64,000 bases of DNA, taken from assembly GCF_021538615.1 (NCBI RefSeq), contig NZ_JAJHIZ010000003.1, positions 2,480,001 through 2,544,000 of the forward strand, written 5' to 3'. The notes below the pieces were generated by a model. That model ran no database searches, had not been told where the DNA came from, and was given only the letters and a program-made list of their open reading frames with translations. The DNA comes from Niabella agricola. GTDB taxonomy: Bacteria > Bacteroidota > Bacteroidia > Chitinophagales > Chitinophagaceae. Both the position numbers and the translations under genes were made by a program. Shown one piece after another: positions 34,810-44,372 of the stretch (its first letter is position 1; every line of letters starts with the position of its first letter).

Positions 34810-34920
34810 TATTTTTTTTATGAACCAGGCTTCAGCACTACTATTGAACCCGGTTGTGTCACTCCCTTCAGCGTCTGGCAATCCTGTTGAGCAGCAATAA
34901 ACGGATCTGAAACATATACC

Positions 34921-35739
34921 ATGGACCCTGTAAAAGACTACCTTACCATTAATAAAGCGTCCTGGAATAATAAGGTCCGGTTTCACCTGGAATCGGATTT
35001 TTATGATGTGAACGGCTTTATAAACGGTGCCTCATCTCTTAATAATATTGAGCTGAACCTCCTGGGCGATGTGGCCGGCAAACGCATCCTGCACCTGCAA
35101 TGCCATTTTGGGCAAGACTCCATTTCGCTGGCCCGCATGGGTGCACAGGTTACGGGTATTGATCTTTCCGACAAAGCCATCGAGGCGGCCAATGACCTGG
35201 CAGCAAAAACCCATACAAAAGCAGAAGCCCGTTTTATCTGCTGTGATCTTTATGACCTTCCCCATCACCTGAACGAAACATTTGATATTGTTTTTACCAG
35301 CTATGGCACCATTGGTTGGCTACCCGATCTGGACCGATGGGCTTCCGTTATTGCAACATTTCTCAAACCCGGAGGCATATTTGTGTTTGCTGAATTTCAC
35401 CCGGTAGTATGGATGTTTGACGACGAGTTCGACAAAATAGGTTACAGCTATTTTAATACCGGCCCTATTGCCGAAACGGATACCGGCACTTATGCCGACC
35501 GGAATGCGGATCTGTACCAGGAGTATATAATGTGGAACCATGGTACAGCCGAAGTACTGGGCAGCCTCATCCGGCATGGGCTTAAGCTTACTTCATTTGA
35601 GGAATTTGATTACTCGCCCTACAACTGCTTCCGGCACGCCGTGGAAGTGGCCCCCAAAAAATTCTGCATCCAACACCTGGGAAATAAAATCCCCATGGTA
35701 TTTGCATTAACGGCGGTCCGAACAGCTAAAAGCGCTTAG
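34921..35739 (+). CDS. Class I SAM-dependent methyltransferase
   Basis: This 272-residue protein contains the unusual motif I of a Bacteroidota methyltransferase group, ILHLQCHFGQDSISLARMG, then VTGIDLSDKAIEAANDLA, FDIVFTSYGTIGWLPDLDRW and LKPGGIFVFAEFHPVVWMFD. The SAM-binding fold is clear; the acceptor is unknown. The gene follows korB by 111 bases on the same strand. Relatives of this group are commonly annotated as methyltransferase-domain proteins without defined function. Confidence 0.9.
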   Translation: MDPVKDYLTINKASWNNKVRFHLESDFYDVNGFINGASSLNNIELNLLGDVAGKRILHLQCHFGQDSISLARMGAQVTGIDLSDKAIEAANDLAAKTHTKAEARFICCDLYDLPHHLNETFDIVFTSYGTIGWLPDLDRWASVIATFLKPGGIFVFAEFHPVVWMFDDEFDKIGYSYFNTGPIAETDTGTYADRNADLYQEYIMWNHGTAEVLGSLIRHGLKLTSFEEFDYSPYNCFRHAVEVAPKKFCIQHLGNKIPMVFALTAVRTAKSA

Positions 35740-35844
35740 CTGTCAGCTGCTCATAACTCCATTTATTCAGACGGCCTCCCCAAATATTCTATATTTTATA
35801 TTTTCTACCGGGAACCTGTCCGATATTTGCAGTATAATTCAATT

Positions 35845-36456
35845 ATGCTTATTTCCATCCATCCCAAAGACCCCCAGCCCCGCCTGATCAAACAGGTAGC
35901 CGATACCCTGCGAGAGGGGGGCATCATCGTTTATCCTACCGATACCATCTACGGGCTGGGCTGCGACATCTTTCAGACCAAGGCCATAGAGCGGATTGCC
36001 TGGATTAAAAAAATTGACCCCAAGAAGGCGCAATTCTCTTTTGTTTGTGCAGACCTGAGCCATCTCAGTGATTTTGCCAAACAGATCTCCAACAGCACAT
36101 TCCGCCTGCTGAAGGAATACCTGCCGGGCCCCTATACCTTTATCCTGGAAGCCAGCAAACAGGTACCCAAGATCCTGCATAGCAAAAAAAACACCGTGGG
36201 TATCCGGGTACCGGACAATAAAATTACCCAGGCACTGATTCGCGAATTGGGGCATCCCATTTTAAGCACCACCCTTCCCGGTGAGCAGGTGGAAGAATAT
36301 ACGGATCCGGAGGTGATCCATGAGCATTACCAGAACCTGGTGGATATCGTGATTGATGGCGGCATCGGCGGCATGGTTCCTTCAACCATTATCGATTGTA
36401 CCGGCACGGAAAATGTACTGGTGCGGAAAGGACTGGGCGCCTGGGAGGAAGATTAA
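35845..36456 (+). CDS. YciO/Sua5-YrdC family protein, threonylcarbamoyl-AMP synthase-like
   Basis: From the ATG at 35845 the protein has 203 residues and the YrdC fold: REGGIIVYPTDTIYGLGCDI, then IKKIDPKKAQFSFVCADLSH, EYLPGPYTFILEAS, KKNTVGIRVPDN, STIIDCTG. TsaC-type members make threonylcarbamoyl-AMP for t6A tRNA modification. The KKAQFSF block is closer to the YciO subgroup, whose activity in t6A synthesis is less certain. A TTG-initiated longer frame (35827) falls within the promoter-like CGATATTTG. It converges with the czcA gene. Confidence 0.9.
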   Translation: MLISIHPKDPQPRLIKQVADTLREGGIIVYPTDTIYGLGCDIFQTKAIERIAWIKKIDPKKAQFSFVCADLSHLSDFAKQISNSTFRLLKEYLPGPYTFILEASKQVPKILHSKKNTVGIRVPDNKITQALIRELGHPILSTTLPGEQVEEYTDPEVIHEHYQNLVDIVIDGGIGGMVPSTIIDCTGTENVLVRKGLGAWEED

Positions 36457-36519
36457 ATGAGAGCTGTAAAATAAGTAACCCTAAATAAAAAACACAAACC
36501 GGCAGACTATTCATAATAA

Positions 36520-39500
36520 CTAATGTATCGCTTCCTTTCTTGTCCGGTTAAACACCCAGAAAATAATGGGAAAGATCAGCAGCGTTAATACCGTTGCGGT
36601 GATCAGTCCGCCAATGATCACGATGGCCAGTGGTTTTTGTGATTCGGAACCAATACCTGTGGAAAGCGCTGCCGGCAGTAAACCGATTGAGGCCATCAGC
36701 GCCGTCATCACCACGGGTCTTGTGCGCGCCTTCACCCCCTGCAGGATGGCATAGCTCAGCGGCATATTCAGTTTAATATTATTGTGGAATTCGGAAATCA
36801 GGATCACCCCGTTCTGGATACAGATACCAAACAATGCAATAAAACCTACACCGGCAGAAATTCCAAAATTCATATGCGTAAGATGCAGCGCAATGATTCC
36901 CCCGATCAATGCGAACGGAACATTGGCCAGTACCAGGAGTGAGTCTTTCATATTCCCAAAAAGAATGAACAGTAAAAAGAAGATCATGATAATGCTTACC
37001 GGCACTACCTGCCCCAGGCGATGCGAGGCGCGTACCTGGTTTTCAAACTGTCCCGTCCAGCCGATGCTATACCCATCCGGCAACGCAATACCGGCCACTC
37101 TTTTTTGTGCGTCGGCAATGGTGCTGCCCAGGTCCCGGTCGCGGATGGAGAATTTAACCCCGATGTAGCGTTTGATATTGTCCCGATAAATGAATGCGGC
37201 TCCGTTATCCCTTAAAATATCACAGATCTCTTTTAAAGGGATCTTGGTTCCATCCTGGCTGGGCACCATCAACCGGGCAATATCTTCCTCGTCCTTACGA
37301 TATTCCGAAGCATAGCGCAGACGAATGTCAAATTTCCGTTCTCCCTCGTACATTTCAGAAGCCGTTTTGCCACCAAACGCCATTTCCAGTACGGCCTGCG
37401 CATCGGCTGGCTGTACGCCATAAGCCGCCATCTTATTACGATCGAGCACCACACTTACTTCAGGCTGACCGATATTTTTAATGATTCCCGGCTCCTTTAC
37501 GCCCGGCACCGTTTTGACTTGTTCCAGCACCTGTCCGGCAAGCCCGTCCAGGGTTTTCAGATCATCGCCATAAATCTTAATGCCGTTTTCAGCTTTAAAA
37601 CCGGCCACAGCTTCTGCCACATTATCGGAAATCGGCTGGGAATAATTAAATGTAATGCCCTGGAATTTCTTTAGTTTTCGGTCCATTTCTTCTATCAGCT
37701 GATCCACTGTTATTTTCCGTTTCCATTCATCCCGGGGTTTGAGGTTTACAGCAAATTGCACAAATCCAAAACCATTCGGATCCGTTCCATCATTGCTTCG
37801 ACCCGTTTGGGAAAGCACACCAGTCACTTCCGGAAAACTGCGGATCACATTTTTTAGCTCATCTGTTGTTTTCATCGATTCCCTTAGTGAAGTACTCATG
37901 GGCATTTCTGCCGTCACCCATAACGAACCTTCATTTAATTGAGGAAGAAATTCGGTTCCCAGGAATTTCCCCGAGAAAAGGGTCATGACCAGGAAGGCCA
38001 GCGCCACAATTAGACTCAGACGCTTATTGCGGAATGTTGCCCGGAAACCCTTTTCAACAATACGGTCCCAAAAGCTCACAAAAACATTATGCCGCTCCTT
38101 CACATTTTTATTCAGTAAAATATGCGAGAGCACCGGCACCAGGGTCAGTGTAAACAACAGAGCCCCTGTTAATGCAAAACCAAGAGTATAAGCCAGCGGC
38201 GAGAACATTTTTCCTTCCACTTTCTGAAAAGAAAAGATGGGAAGTAGAGAAGTAATGATGATCAGCTTTGAGAAAAAGATCGCCTTACCTAACCCGGCTC
38301 CAGTTTGTCGGATCCAGCCGGCTTTTGCCAGCTTATTGAATTTCTCCATGCCATATTTCCGGGCTTTATGATCGAGCATCACAAACACACCTTCCACCAT
38401 TACCACAGCCCCATCAATGATGATCCCAAAATCAACCGCCCCCAGCGACAGCAGGTTGGCGCTCATACCTGCCATCTTTAAACAAAGAAAGGCAAAAAGC
38501 AGCGACAGCGGAATGATAATGGACACGATCAGTGTAGTGCGCCAGTCGGCCATAAACAGAAAAACGATTACCGTAACAAATATGATCCCCTCCACCAGGT
38601 TATGCAGTACTGTATGCGTGGTAAAATCCATAAGATGATCCCGGTCATAAAATGTAACCAGTTTTACATCCTTCGGAAGTGTTTTTGTATTGAGCTCATT
38701 GATCTTTGCTTTTACGCCGTCCAGCACCTCTCTTGGATTTTCTCCTTTGCGCATCACCACGATTCCCTGTACAACGTCCGATGCACTATCCAGCCCTGCC
38801 TGCCCCACACGTGGCAGCGAACTCTCGCGCACTTCGGCAATATTTTTAACCAGGATGGGGTTGCCGTTATCCGTCTGGATCGTAACATTTCCGATTTCGT
38901 CCGGGGTTTTCAGCAGCCCGATACCACGCACCACATAGGATTGCCCGTTCTTCTCGATCACATCGCCTCCTACGTTCAGGTTGCTCTTTGCTACTGCATC
39001 ATATACCTGCAACGGGGTTAGGTTATACTTATCCAGTTTCCTGGGATCAATGCTTAGCTCAAATACTTTATCCTGCCCTCCAAATACGTTAATATCTGCC
39101 ACGCCCGGTACGCCCCGCAGGGCACGGTCTACCACCCAGGTTTGCAGGGTCAGCAGATCACGTGAATCTCTTTTAGAACTTTTTAAAATATAGCGGAAAA
39201 TTTCCCCGGTAGGTCCATAGGGCGGTTGTACTTCCGGCTCCGCTCCTTCCGGCAGGCTCACGGTGCGCAACTGGTTATTGACCTGGTTGCGGGCGATCAT
39301 GTCTTCTACGCCATCATCGAAAATTATTTTTACAATAGACAATCCGAACATGGTGGTGCTCCGCACGCTGGCCTTTTTCTGCACCGGGCTCATGGCCAGT
39401 TCAATGGGTGTGGTTACAAAGCGCTCTACTTCTTCTGCACTTCTCCCGTTCCATTGGGTAATGATCACGATCTGGGTATTGGTCACATCCGGAAAGGCTT

Positions 39501-39618
39501 CAATGGGCATATTCTTAAAACTGATCAGCCCCGCAATGGCCAGGATGCCCACCCATACAAATGTAAAAACCTTATTCTTCAAAGAGAATGTAATAATACC
39601 CTTTATAAACCTGTTCAT
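36520..39618 (-). CDS. czcA: Heavy-metal efflux RND transporter (CzcA type)
   Basis: The 1032-residue pump has twelve membrane helices and large periplasmic loops of the HME-RND family. The proton-relay helix motif AVDFGIIIDGAVVMVEG is in TM4, and FGFVQFAVNL and ISDNVAEAVAGFKAENG are in the porter domain. The three methionines that bind Cu(I) in CusA are not all conserved: the MPMS Met is kept, but the sites in FGFVQF and NVAEAVAGFK have other residues. A divalent metal such as Co, Zn, Cd or Ni is more likely than copper. It is last in the operon with adaptor and TolC genes. Confidence 0.95.
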   Translation of the reverse strand: MNRFIKGIITFSLKNKVFTFVWVGILAIAGLISFKNMPIEAFPDVTNTQIVIITQWNGRSAEEVERFVTTPIELAMSPVQKKASVRSTTMFGLSIVKIIFDDGVEDMIARNQVNNQLRTVSLPEGAEPEVQPPYGPTGEIFRYILKSSKRDSRDLLTLQTWVVDRALRGVPGVADINVFGGQDKVFELSIDPRKLDKYNLTPLQVYDAVAKSNLNVGGDVIEKNGQSYVVRGIGLLKTPDEIGNVTIQTDNGNPILVKNIAEVRESSLPRVGQAGLDSASDVVQGIVVMRKGENPREVLDGVKAKINELNTKTLPKDVKLVTFYDRDHLMDFTTHTVLHNLVEGIIFVTVIVFLFMADWRTTLIVSIIIPLSLLFAFLCLKMAGMSANLLSLGAVDFGIIIDGAVVMVEGVFVMLDHKARKYGMEKFNKLAKAGWIRQTGAGLGKAIFFSKLIIITSLLPIFSFQKVEGKMFSPLAYTLGFALTGALLFTLTLVPVLSHILLNKNVKERHNVFVSFWDRIVEKGFRATFRNKRLSLIVALAFLVMTLFSGKFLGTEFLPQLNEGSLWVTAEMPMSTSLRESMKTTDELKNVIRSFPEVTGVLSQTGRSNDGTDPNGFGFVQFAVNLKPRDEWKRKITVDQLIEEMDRKLKKFQGITFNYSQPISDNVAEAVAGFKAENGIKIYGDDLKTLDGLAGQVLEQVKTVPGVKEPGIIKNIGQPEVSVVLDRNKMAAYGVQPADAQAVLEMAFGGKTASEMYEGERKFDIRLRYASEYRKDEEDIARLMVPSQDGTKIPLKEICDILRDNGAAFIYRDNIKRYIGVKFSIRDRDLGSTIADAQKRVAGIALPDGYSIGWTGQFENQVRASHRLGQVVPVSIIMIFFLLFILFGNMKDSLLVLANVPFALIGGIIALHLTHMNFGISAGVGFIALFGICIQNGVILISEFHNNIKLNMPLSYAILQGVKARTRPVVMTALMASIGLLPAALSTGIGSESQKPLAIVIIGGLITATVLTLLIFPIIFWVFNRTRKEAIH

Positions 39619-39665
39619 GCCTTCCCGTATTTATTCAGTCATTCAATAGTGTTCCTGTTGCCCCT

Positions 39666-40757
39666 TTACTGGTCGTTGAGCGACCGGTAGATCATCAGTT
39701 GGTTGTTGGTTACTACCCGGTCTCCTTCTTTCAAACCTTCGGAGATGTACGTAACCGCACCGGTTTGTTGCAATATTTTTACTTCCCTTACTTTAAGATT
39801 GCTTTGAGAAAGGAACTGTACCACATAATTTTTATTGTTGTCGAAAATGACCGCCTTTGAAGGCACGGCAATAGCACTGCTGGTCTGCGTATTAAACACC
39901 TTTATGGTGGCCTTACTTTCCGGTATCAGCAGCCCCTGTACATTATCCAGCACCACCCTTGCCTGCATGGCATTGGTTTGAGGATCGATGATTTTAAAGA
40001 TCTTATCGATTTTCCCATAGAACGTTTTATCGGGGTAGCTTAAGGTGGCGACTTCAGCCTTCATCCCTAACCCGATCTTATCAATATCGGCTTCATTCAC
40101 GTTCACTATGGCCCACACGTTGGAGGTATTGGCCACATCAAAAATATTATCCGACCGGTCGCTTCGAAGCTGCATGTCTTTGTTAATATTCTTTTGAACA
40201 ATATACCCGCTAATCGGTGCCACTACCGAATAAATATTTCCATTGCGGATATTATAAATGGTACCTACAGCTTCTGCTCTTTTTAACTGGTCGCGCGCCT
40301 TTGTAAGCTGACTCTGCGCTTCCAGCACTTCCTTTTCGGTACTCAGCTTTCCTTCATACATTTCCTGGGCTACGCGTAAATTGTTTTGTGCCACGGCCAG
40401 ATCGGTTTTGGCATCACTGATATCCTTTTGCATGCCTGCCATTTCTGTACTGCGGATGGTGGCCAACACCTGGCCCTTATGCACAAAATCACCTAGCTCC
40501 ACATTCACGCTGATCACATTGCCTCCCACCAGCGGATATACATCGATGTAATTATTCTTATCGGCCGAGATCTTCCCAAAGAAATTCATTTCTGTTTCGA
40601 CGGGTTGGCTGTGTACCACTTCTGTTGTAGTGGAACGCATCATCACATCACTGAGCTCAAAACCTTTTATAATATTTTGCTGCTTCCCGTTTTCTTTTTG
40701 CCCGCAGGATATCAGCAGGATCATCACCAGTGCCGGCAATATCGGTACCCGATTCAT
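39666..40757 (-). CDS. RND efflux periplasmic adaptor (CzcB/CusB type lipoprotein)
   Basis: The 363-residue membrane-fusion protein has a lipoprotein signal ending LLISC with Cys18. It has a barrel-sandwich section (NVISVNVELGDFVHKGQVLA), a helical hairpin (residues about 108-160, SDAKTDLAVAQNNLRVAQE), the matching half IYSVVAPISGYIVQKNINKD and a beta-barrel. It links the inner-membrane pump to the outer-membrane channel. It lies two bases after the TolC gene and 47 before the pump gene. It has no His-rich metal-binding extension. Confidence 0.94.
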   Translation of the reverse strand: MNRVPILPALVMILLISCGQKENGKQQNIIKGFELSDVMMRSTTTEVVHSQPVETEMNFFGKISADKNNYIDVYPLVGGNVISVNVELGDFVHKGQVLATIRSTEMAGMQKDISDAKTDLAVAQNNLRVAQEMYEGKLSTEKEVLEAQSQLTKARDQLKRAEAVGTIYNIRNGNIYSVVAPISGYIVQKNINKDMQLRSDRSDNIFDVANTSNVWAIVNVNEADIDKIGLGMKAEVATLSYPDKTFYGKIDKIFKIIDPQTNAMQARVVLDNVQGLLIPESKATIKVFNTQTSSAIAVPSKAVIFDNNKNYVVQFLSQSNLKVREVKILQQTGAVTYISEGLKEGDRVVTNNQLMIYRSLNDQ

Positions 40758-40759
40758 TC

Positions 40760-42001
40760 TTAAAATATTTTTGATTGTGTTAAGCGATTCAATTCCTGTG
40801 CAGCGATCATGAGCTGCTTTTTCATTTCATATAATTGTAAGATGGTTTGCCGGTAGCTGTCCATAAAATCTGTAAAATCGATCAGGGTTACATTTCCCTT
40901 CCTGAAGTTGGCCATCATCCCCGTATGCACAGTCTGCAGATTTTGCAGGTCTTCTGCTTTAACCGCAGCATACTGATCATATTGGTTCTCCCAGGTCTGA
41001 TAGGCCAGTTCCACCGAAGTTTCGAGATCCAGTTTCTTCATATCGCTGTTCGCCTGGCTTTCCTTTACCTGGTACTGCGCCTTTGTAACATTGCCTTTAT
41101 TCCGCTTCCAGAGCGGGATGGGGATACCCACCGTAAGATTCACTTCGTTGCGGAAGGCGCCGCCCAGCTGATCCCATTCTCCACCCAGGGTAAGATCGGG
41201 CACATTCTGCGAACGCTGCCAGTTTACATTGATCTTACTGGCTTCAATATTCTTTAAGGAATAACGATAGCCGGCATTATGTTCCAAAGCCTGTTGTTTG
41301 ATCGTTTCCAGGGGAATTAACGGGCGTTTGGCCAACAGAATGCTGTCTTCCGAATCGGTGATGGCGGTGTGAATATTTTCCTGCCACCCGGTAAATGTTT
41401 TTAACAATTGCTGTTGCTGGAGTATGGCATTGACGATCCCGATCTTATCATTGTTGAGCTGTACCACCATGGATTGCAACCGCACCTGCTCTTTAAGCGA
41501 CGTATTGCCTTTTGCCGTCTGTACCTTAAAGGCCTCCAGTAAACCCGCCATATAGGTTAATTGTGTATTGATATCAATGAGTTTTTTTTCTTCGTAATGC
41601 AGGGTATAATAAGTCTCGTTCAGGCGAGCTTTTAATTCCGCCAGCAGCTGGTCAAATTCCAGCAGGGCCTGCTCCCGGTTGCTGCGGGCATACGCCACTT
41701 CATACTTCTTTTTCCCACCCAGGTACAGCAGCTGCTGAACAGACAGGCTGTTGGCCTTGCTTAAATCAAAAGCTTTATGGGCATCCGGATTATATAGATT
41801 GGTTTGAAAGCTTACCTGGGGCAGGTCCCAGATCTTTGCCTGTGCAATATCGGCATCTGCCTGGCTAACATTATATTGCTGCGCCAGGAGCGACAGGTTG
41901 TTTTTTATAAATGCGGTTTCACAATCTTCCAGGGTCCTTGGTTCCTGTCCAAAACCCGAAATAGCTGTTACCAATCCTGCAAAAACTAAAACAACCCTCA
42001 T
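40760..42001 (-). CDS. TolC family outer-membrane channel
   Basis: The 413-residue protein has a signal peptide (1-19, ending GFGQ) and the two repeated OEP domains, largely helical: NNLSLLAQQYNVSQADADI and VNWQRSQNVPDLTLGGEWD followed by VKESQANSDMKKLDLETSVE. It provides the outer-membrane exit duct of the metal efflux system. It is the first gene of the transporter operon, after a 163-base gap that carries the four direct repeats and a CAATTTTG near-consensus promoter at 42027-42020, 20 bases before the start. Confidence 0.93.
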   Translation of the reverse strand: MRVVLVFAGLVTAISGFGQEPRTLEDCETAFIKNNLSLLAQQYNVSQADADIAQAKIWDLPQVSFQTNLYNPDAHKAFDLSKANSLSVQQLLYLGGKKKYEVAYARSNREQALLEFDQLLAELKARLNETYYTLHYEEKKLIDINTQLTYMAGLLEAFKVQTAKGNTSLKEQVRLQSMVVQLNNDKIGIVNAILQQQQLLKTFTGWQENIHTAITDSEDSILLAKRPLIPLETIKQQALEHNAGYRYSLKNIEASKINVNWQRSQNVPDLTLGGEWDQLGGAFRNEVNLTVGIPIPLWKRNKGNVTKAQYQVKESQANSDMKKLDLETSVELAYQTWENQYDQYAAVKAEDLQNLQTVHTGMMANFRKGNVTLIDFTDFMDSYRQTILQLYEMKKQLMIAAQELNRLTQSKIF

Positions 42002-42037
42002 ACATTACCCGTTTTAGGGCAAAATTGAATGATGGGT

Positions 42038-42081
42038 CTTAAAGCCGCCTTAAGTTTAGCTTAAAATCAGCTTAAAAATCG
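42038..42081. promoter_or_regulatory. Four-fold 11-bp direct repeat, likely response-regulator operator
   Basis: CTTAA occurs at 42038, 42049, 42060 and 42071, exactly 11 bp apart: CTTAAAGCCGC, CTTAAGTTTAG, CTTAAAATCAG, CTTAAAAATCG. The array lies at the -33 side of the putative TolC operon promoter (42027-42020). Tandem repeats in helical phase are the typical binding site of OmpR-type regulators such as the one encoded at 43527. Confidence 0.7.
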
Positions 42082-42164
42082 GGGGAGCCGCCAGCGGTTA
42101 GTTGTTCATTATAAGCTATACGCTAAGAACCGAACACGGATAGGTCATAGCTGGATAGCCGTAG

Positions 42165-43526
42165 CTACAAAGGCAACCGGATCTGGAAAATATTCTGATC
42201 GGGTGCAACCGGCAGATACAGGATCTGCCCTTTATGATAATCGATGATCCGCTTTACAATGGGCAGTCCAAGACCCGACCCTGCCAGGTGCTGGGCATTG
42301 CGGCCTCTCATAAACGGCTCGAAAAGCCGCTGCTGCTCTTCTTCCCGGAGCTGGGGGCCGTAACTGCATACATCTACTTCTATCCATTCTTCTGTTTCCC
42401 GGATGGCGACCACCACCTTTGAAGCAATGGAATACGCGGCTGCATTTTTCAGGAGATTGATAAATACAATTTCAAGCAATGAACGGATCCCGTTTATAAG
42501 CAGCACCGGTTCTTTTTCGTCCTGCGTAAGAATGGTAAAGTCCATCTTTAATTCGGGGTACTGGGTTAATACCTGTTCGTATGCATTAAAAATCACTTCA
42601 TCGATACGCTCCGTTTCATAAATGCTGCTGATGTTCTCTTTATCGAATTTTGAAAGCAGCAGCAGGGATCTGACCAGGTCCGAAAGCTGGTGCACATCGT
42701 TAATGATATTGGTAATGGTTTGGCCTGTTTGTTCGGGGTGCCCTGTCAGGTATTTCAAATTTTCAAGCTGGAACGCAATACGGGTTAGCGGGGTACGGAT
42801 CTCATGCGCGGCACTGGATGTAAAATCTTTTTGCGACTGGAACACATCATTGATCCGCCGCATTACGGTATTAAAGGAGCGGGCCAGTACGGTAATTTCA
42901 TCATTGGTTCCTTTTTCAGGTACCGGCTCTGTAATATTATGCGCCGTAATATCCGTTATCTGTTGCGTTAACTGGTCCAGCGGGCTTAACAATTTCCGTA
43001 CAAAGAAATAGCTGCTGAGCCATACCACGGTGGTACTGATCAAATAGGTAAGCAGCAGGATATAACCAAGAAAACGGAGTTTGGAGCGCCCGTTCACATC
43101 TTCCGCACTGGTGAGTATGTAAAACTTTTGATGATCAATGGTAACCAGTACACCAAAATATTCGGGCGTGGTATTTTCTACATAAATTTCATTTTTAAGA
43201 TCCAGTTCTTTCAGCAGGTTGGCGTCCCAGGAAACGCTTTCATCCTTAACGGTACTGTACAGCAGTTTTTTATCCTGATTAAAGATAAGGATCTCTTCTT
43301 TGTACAAGCCATCGTCGGATTCGCTTAAGAACTGCGGAACACCTTTTATAAAGTCGGGGGTTTTCGCAATAAAATGCGCGGTCACCATCGACTTATCCTT
43401 GAGGTTTTGCCGGAATTCATCGCGCCTGAAATCATAAAAGGCGTAATAAATGATCACCATCAGTACGCCAAAAAGCAGTGAATAAGCAATGCTCCAGCTC
43501 AGCGCTATCCTTCTTTTTAATGTCAT
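42165..43526 (-). CDS. Sensor histidine kinase of the heavy-metal type
   Basis: The 453-residue kinase has two membrane helices (about 10-30 and 152-172) enclosing a periplasmic sensor region, a HAMP domain, the HisKA phosphoacceptor SAAHEIRTPLTRIAF with His241, and an HATPase domain with VFINLLKNAAAYS (N box) and GSGLGLPIVKRIIDYHKG (G2 box). It phosphorylates the adjacent OmpR-type regulator. Its start codon follows the regulator stop codon directly (TAGATG). Its position before the metal efflux operon indicates that it senses periplasmic metal. Confidence 0.95.
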   Translation of the reverse strand: MTLKRRIALSWSIAYSLLFGVLMVIIYYAFYDFRRDEFRQNLKDKSMVTAHFIAKTPDFIKGVPQFLSESDDGLYKEEILIFNQDKKLLYSTVKDESVSWDANLLKELDLKNEIYVENTTPEYFGVLVTIDHQKFYILTSAEDVNGRSKLRFLGYILLLTYLISTTVVWLSSYFFVRKLLSPLDQLTQQITDITAHNITEPVPEKGTNDEITVLARSFNTVMRRINDVFQSQKDFTSSAAHEIRTPLTRIAFQLENLKYLTGHPEQTGQTITNIINDVHQLSDLVRSLLLLSKFDKENISSIYETERIDEVIFNAYEQVLTQYPELKMDFTILTQDEKEPVLLINGIRSLLEIVFINLLKNAAAYSIASKVVVAIRETEEWIEVDVCSYGPQLREEEQQRLFEPFMRGRNAQHLAGSGLGLPIVKRIIDYHKGQILYLPVAPDQNIFQIRLPL

Positions 43527-44201
43527 CTAAACTGGTTTCAGGTAGTAGCCAAAACCCGGACGGGTATGAATGAGCTTTACGTCGAACTGCCTGTCAATTT
43601 TTTTTCTTAAAAAATTTATATACACTTCGATGGTATTGTGCGTGGTCTGGAACTGGTTTTGCCAAACTTCATCCGAGATGTATTGTTTGGAAAGCGTTCT
43701 TCCGTTTGCCTTTGCCAGCAGTACCAGCAACTGGAACTCTTTTTGAGTGAGCTGTATTTCCTGTCCGCCCCTGAACACCTTATACTCGTCGGGATAAATT
43801 TCAAGATCTTCCACCACAATGCGGGAGCTGCTTTCCTTTTGCGCAGTACTGCGGAGCCGGGAATGAATACGCAGCAACAGTTCTTCCAGTACAAAAGGTT
43901 TTACCAGGTAATCATCTGCATTGCGCAGGAAGGCTTCTTTCTTTTCCAGGATATCATCATAGGCCGATATGATGATGATGGGCGTTCCGGCGTCCTGCTC
44001 GCGTATTTTTTTACAAACATCCAGCCCATTGACCAACGGCACGTTGATATCGAGGATATAAACATCGAATTTTTCCCCGAATGCCCGTTCCAGAAAGGTT
44101 CGCCCATCTGCCGCCGCCACACAGTCGATGGCATGGGTGTTGAGATAGAATAAGATCTCCGACGACAAAACGCTGTCATCTTCCAGTAAAAAAGCTTTCA
44201 T
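43527..44201 (-). CDS. OmpR-family response regulator
   Basis: The 224-residue protein has a receiver domain with the phospho-acceptor Asp51 in FDVYILDINVPLVNG, the acidic pair LEDD at 6-9, Lys at VKPF, and a C-terminal winged helix (EIQLTQKEFQLLVLLAKANG, TTHNTIEVYINFLRKKI, LIHTRPGFGYYL). It is the first gene in the regulator-kinase pair and is predicted to bind the 11-bp repeats at 42038-42081, activating efflux gene expression when metal is present. Confidence 0.96.
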   Translation of the reverse strand: MKAFLLEDDSVLSSEILFYLNTHAIDCVAAADGRTFLERAFGEKFDVYILDINVPLVNGLDVCKKIREQDAGTPIIIISAYDDILEKKEAFLRNADDYLVKPFVLEELLLRIHSRLRSTAQKESSSRIVVEDLEIYPDEYKVFRGGQEIQLTQKEFQLLVLLAKANGRTLSKQYISDEVWQNQFQTTHNTIEVYINFLRKKIDRQFDVKLIHTRPGFGYYLKPV

Positions 44202-44303
44202 ACCTGATCAATGAAGATACAAAGATCGATGATAATTGCAGAAAAACGGTCATAAACCGGATAATAGCGGTTGTGCCGGGATATAGGCAGCTTCCGGCTA
44301 TGC

Positions 44304-44353
44304 TAAAAAAAGATCCTTTTCCGGAACCATTGGATGATGCCTGGAAAAGGATC
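44304..44353 (-). terminator. Terminator downstream of uxuA
   Basis: GATCCTTTTCC at 44312-44322 and GGAAAAGGATC at 44343-44353 form a perfect 11-bp stem with a 20-base loop. The plus-strand A-run at 44304-44311 gives a U-run after the hairpin on the minus strand. It ends the uxuA transcript 20 bases past the stop. Confidence 0.85.
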
Positions 44354-44372
44354 GCTGTAAAAATCAACCCTC

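Noticed and set aside
34204..34986. 260-codon minus-strand open frame opposite the korB-like gene
   Set aside because: It is fully antisense to a well-recognised gene, has Cys/Phe-rich random composition and no start context; it is a shadow frame.
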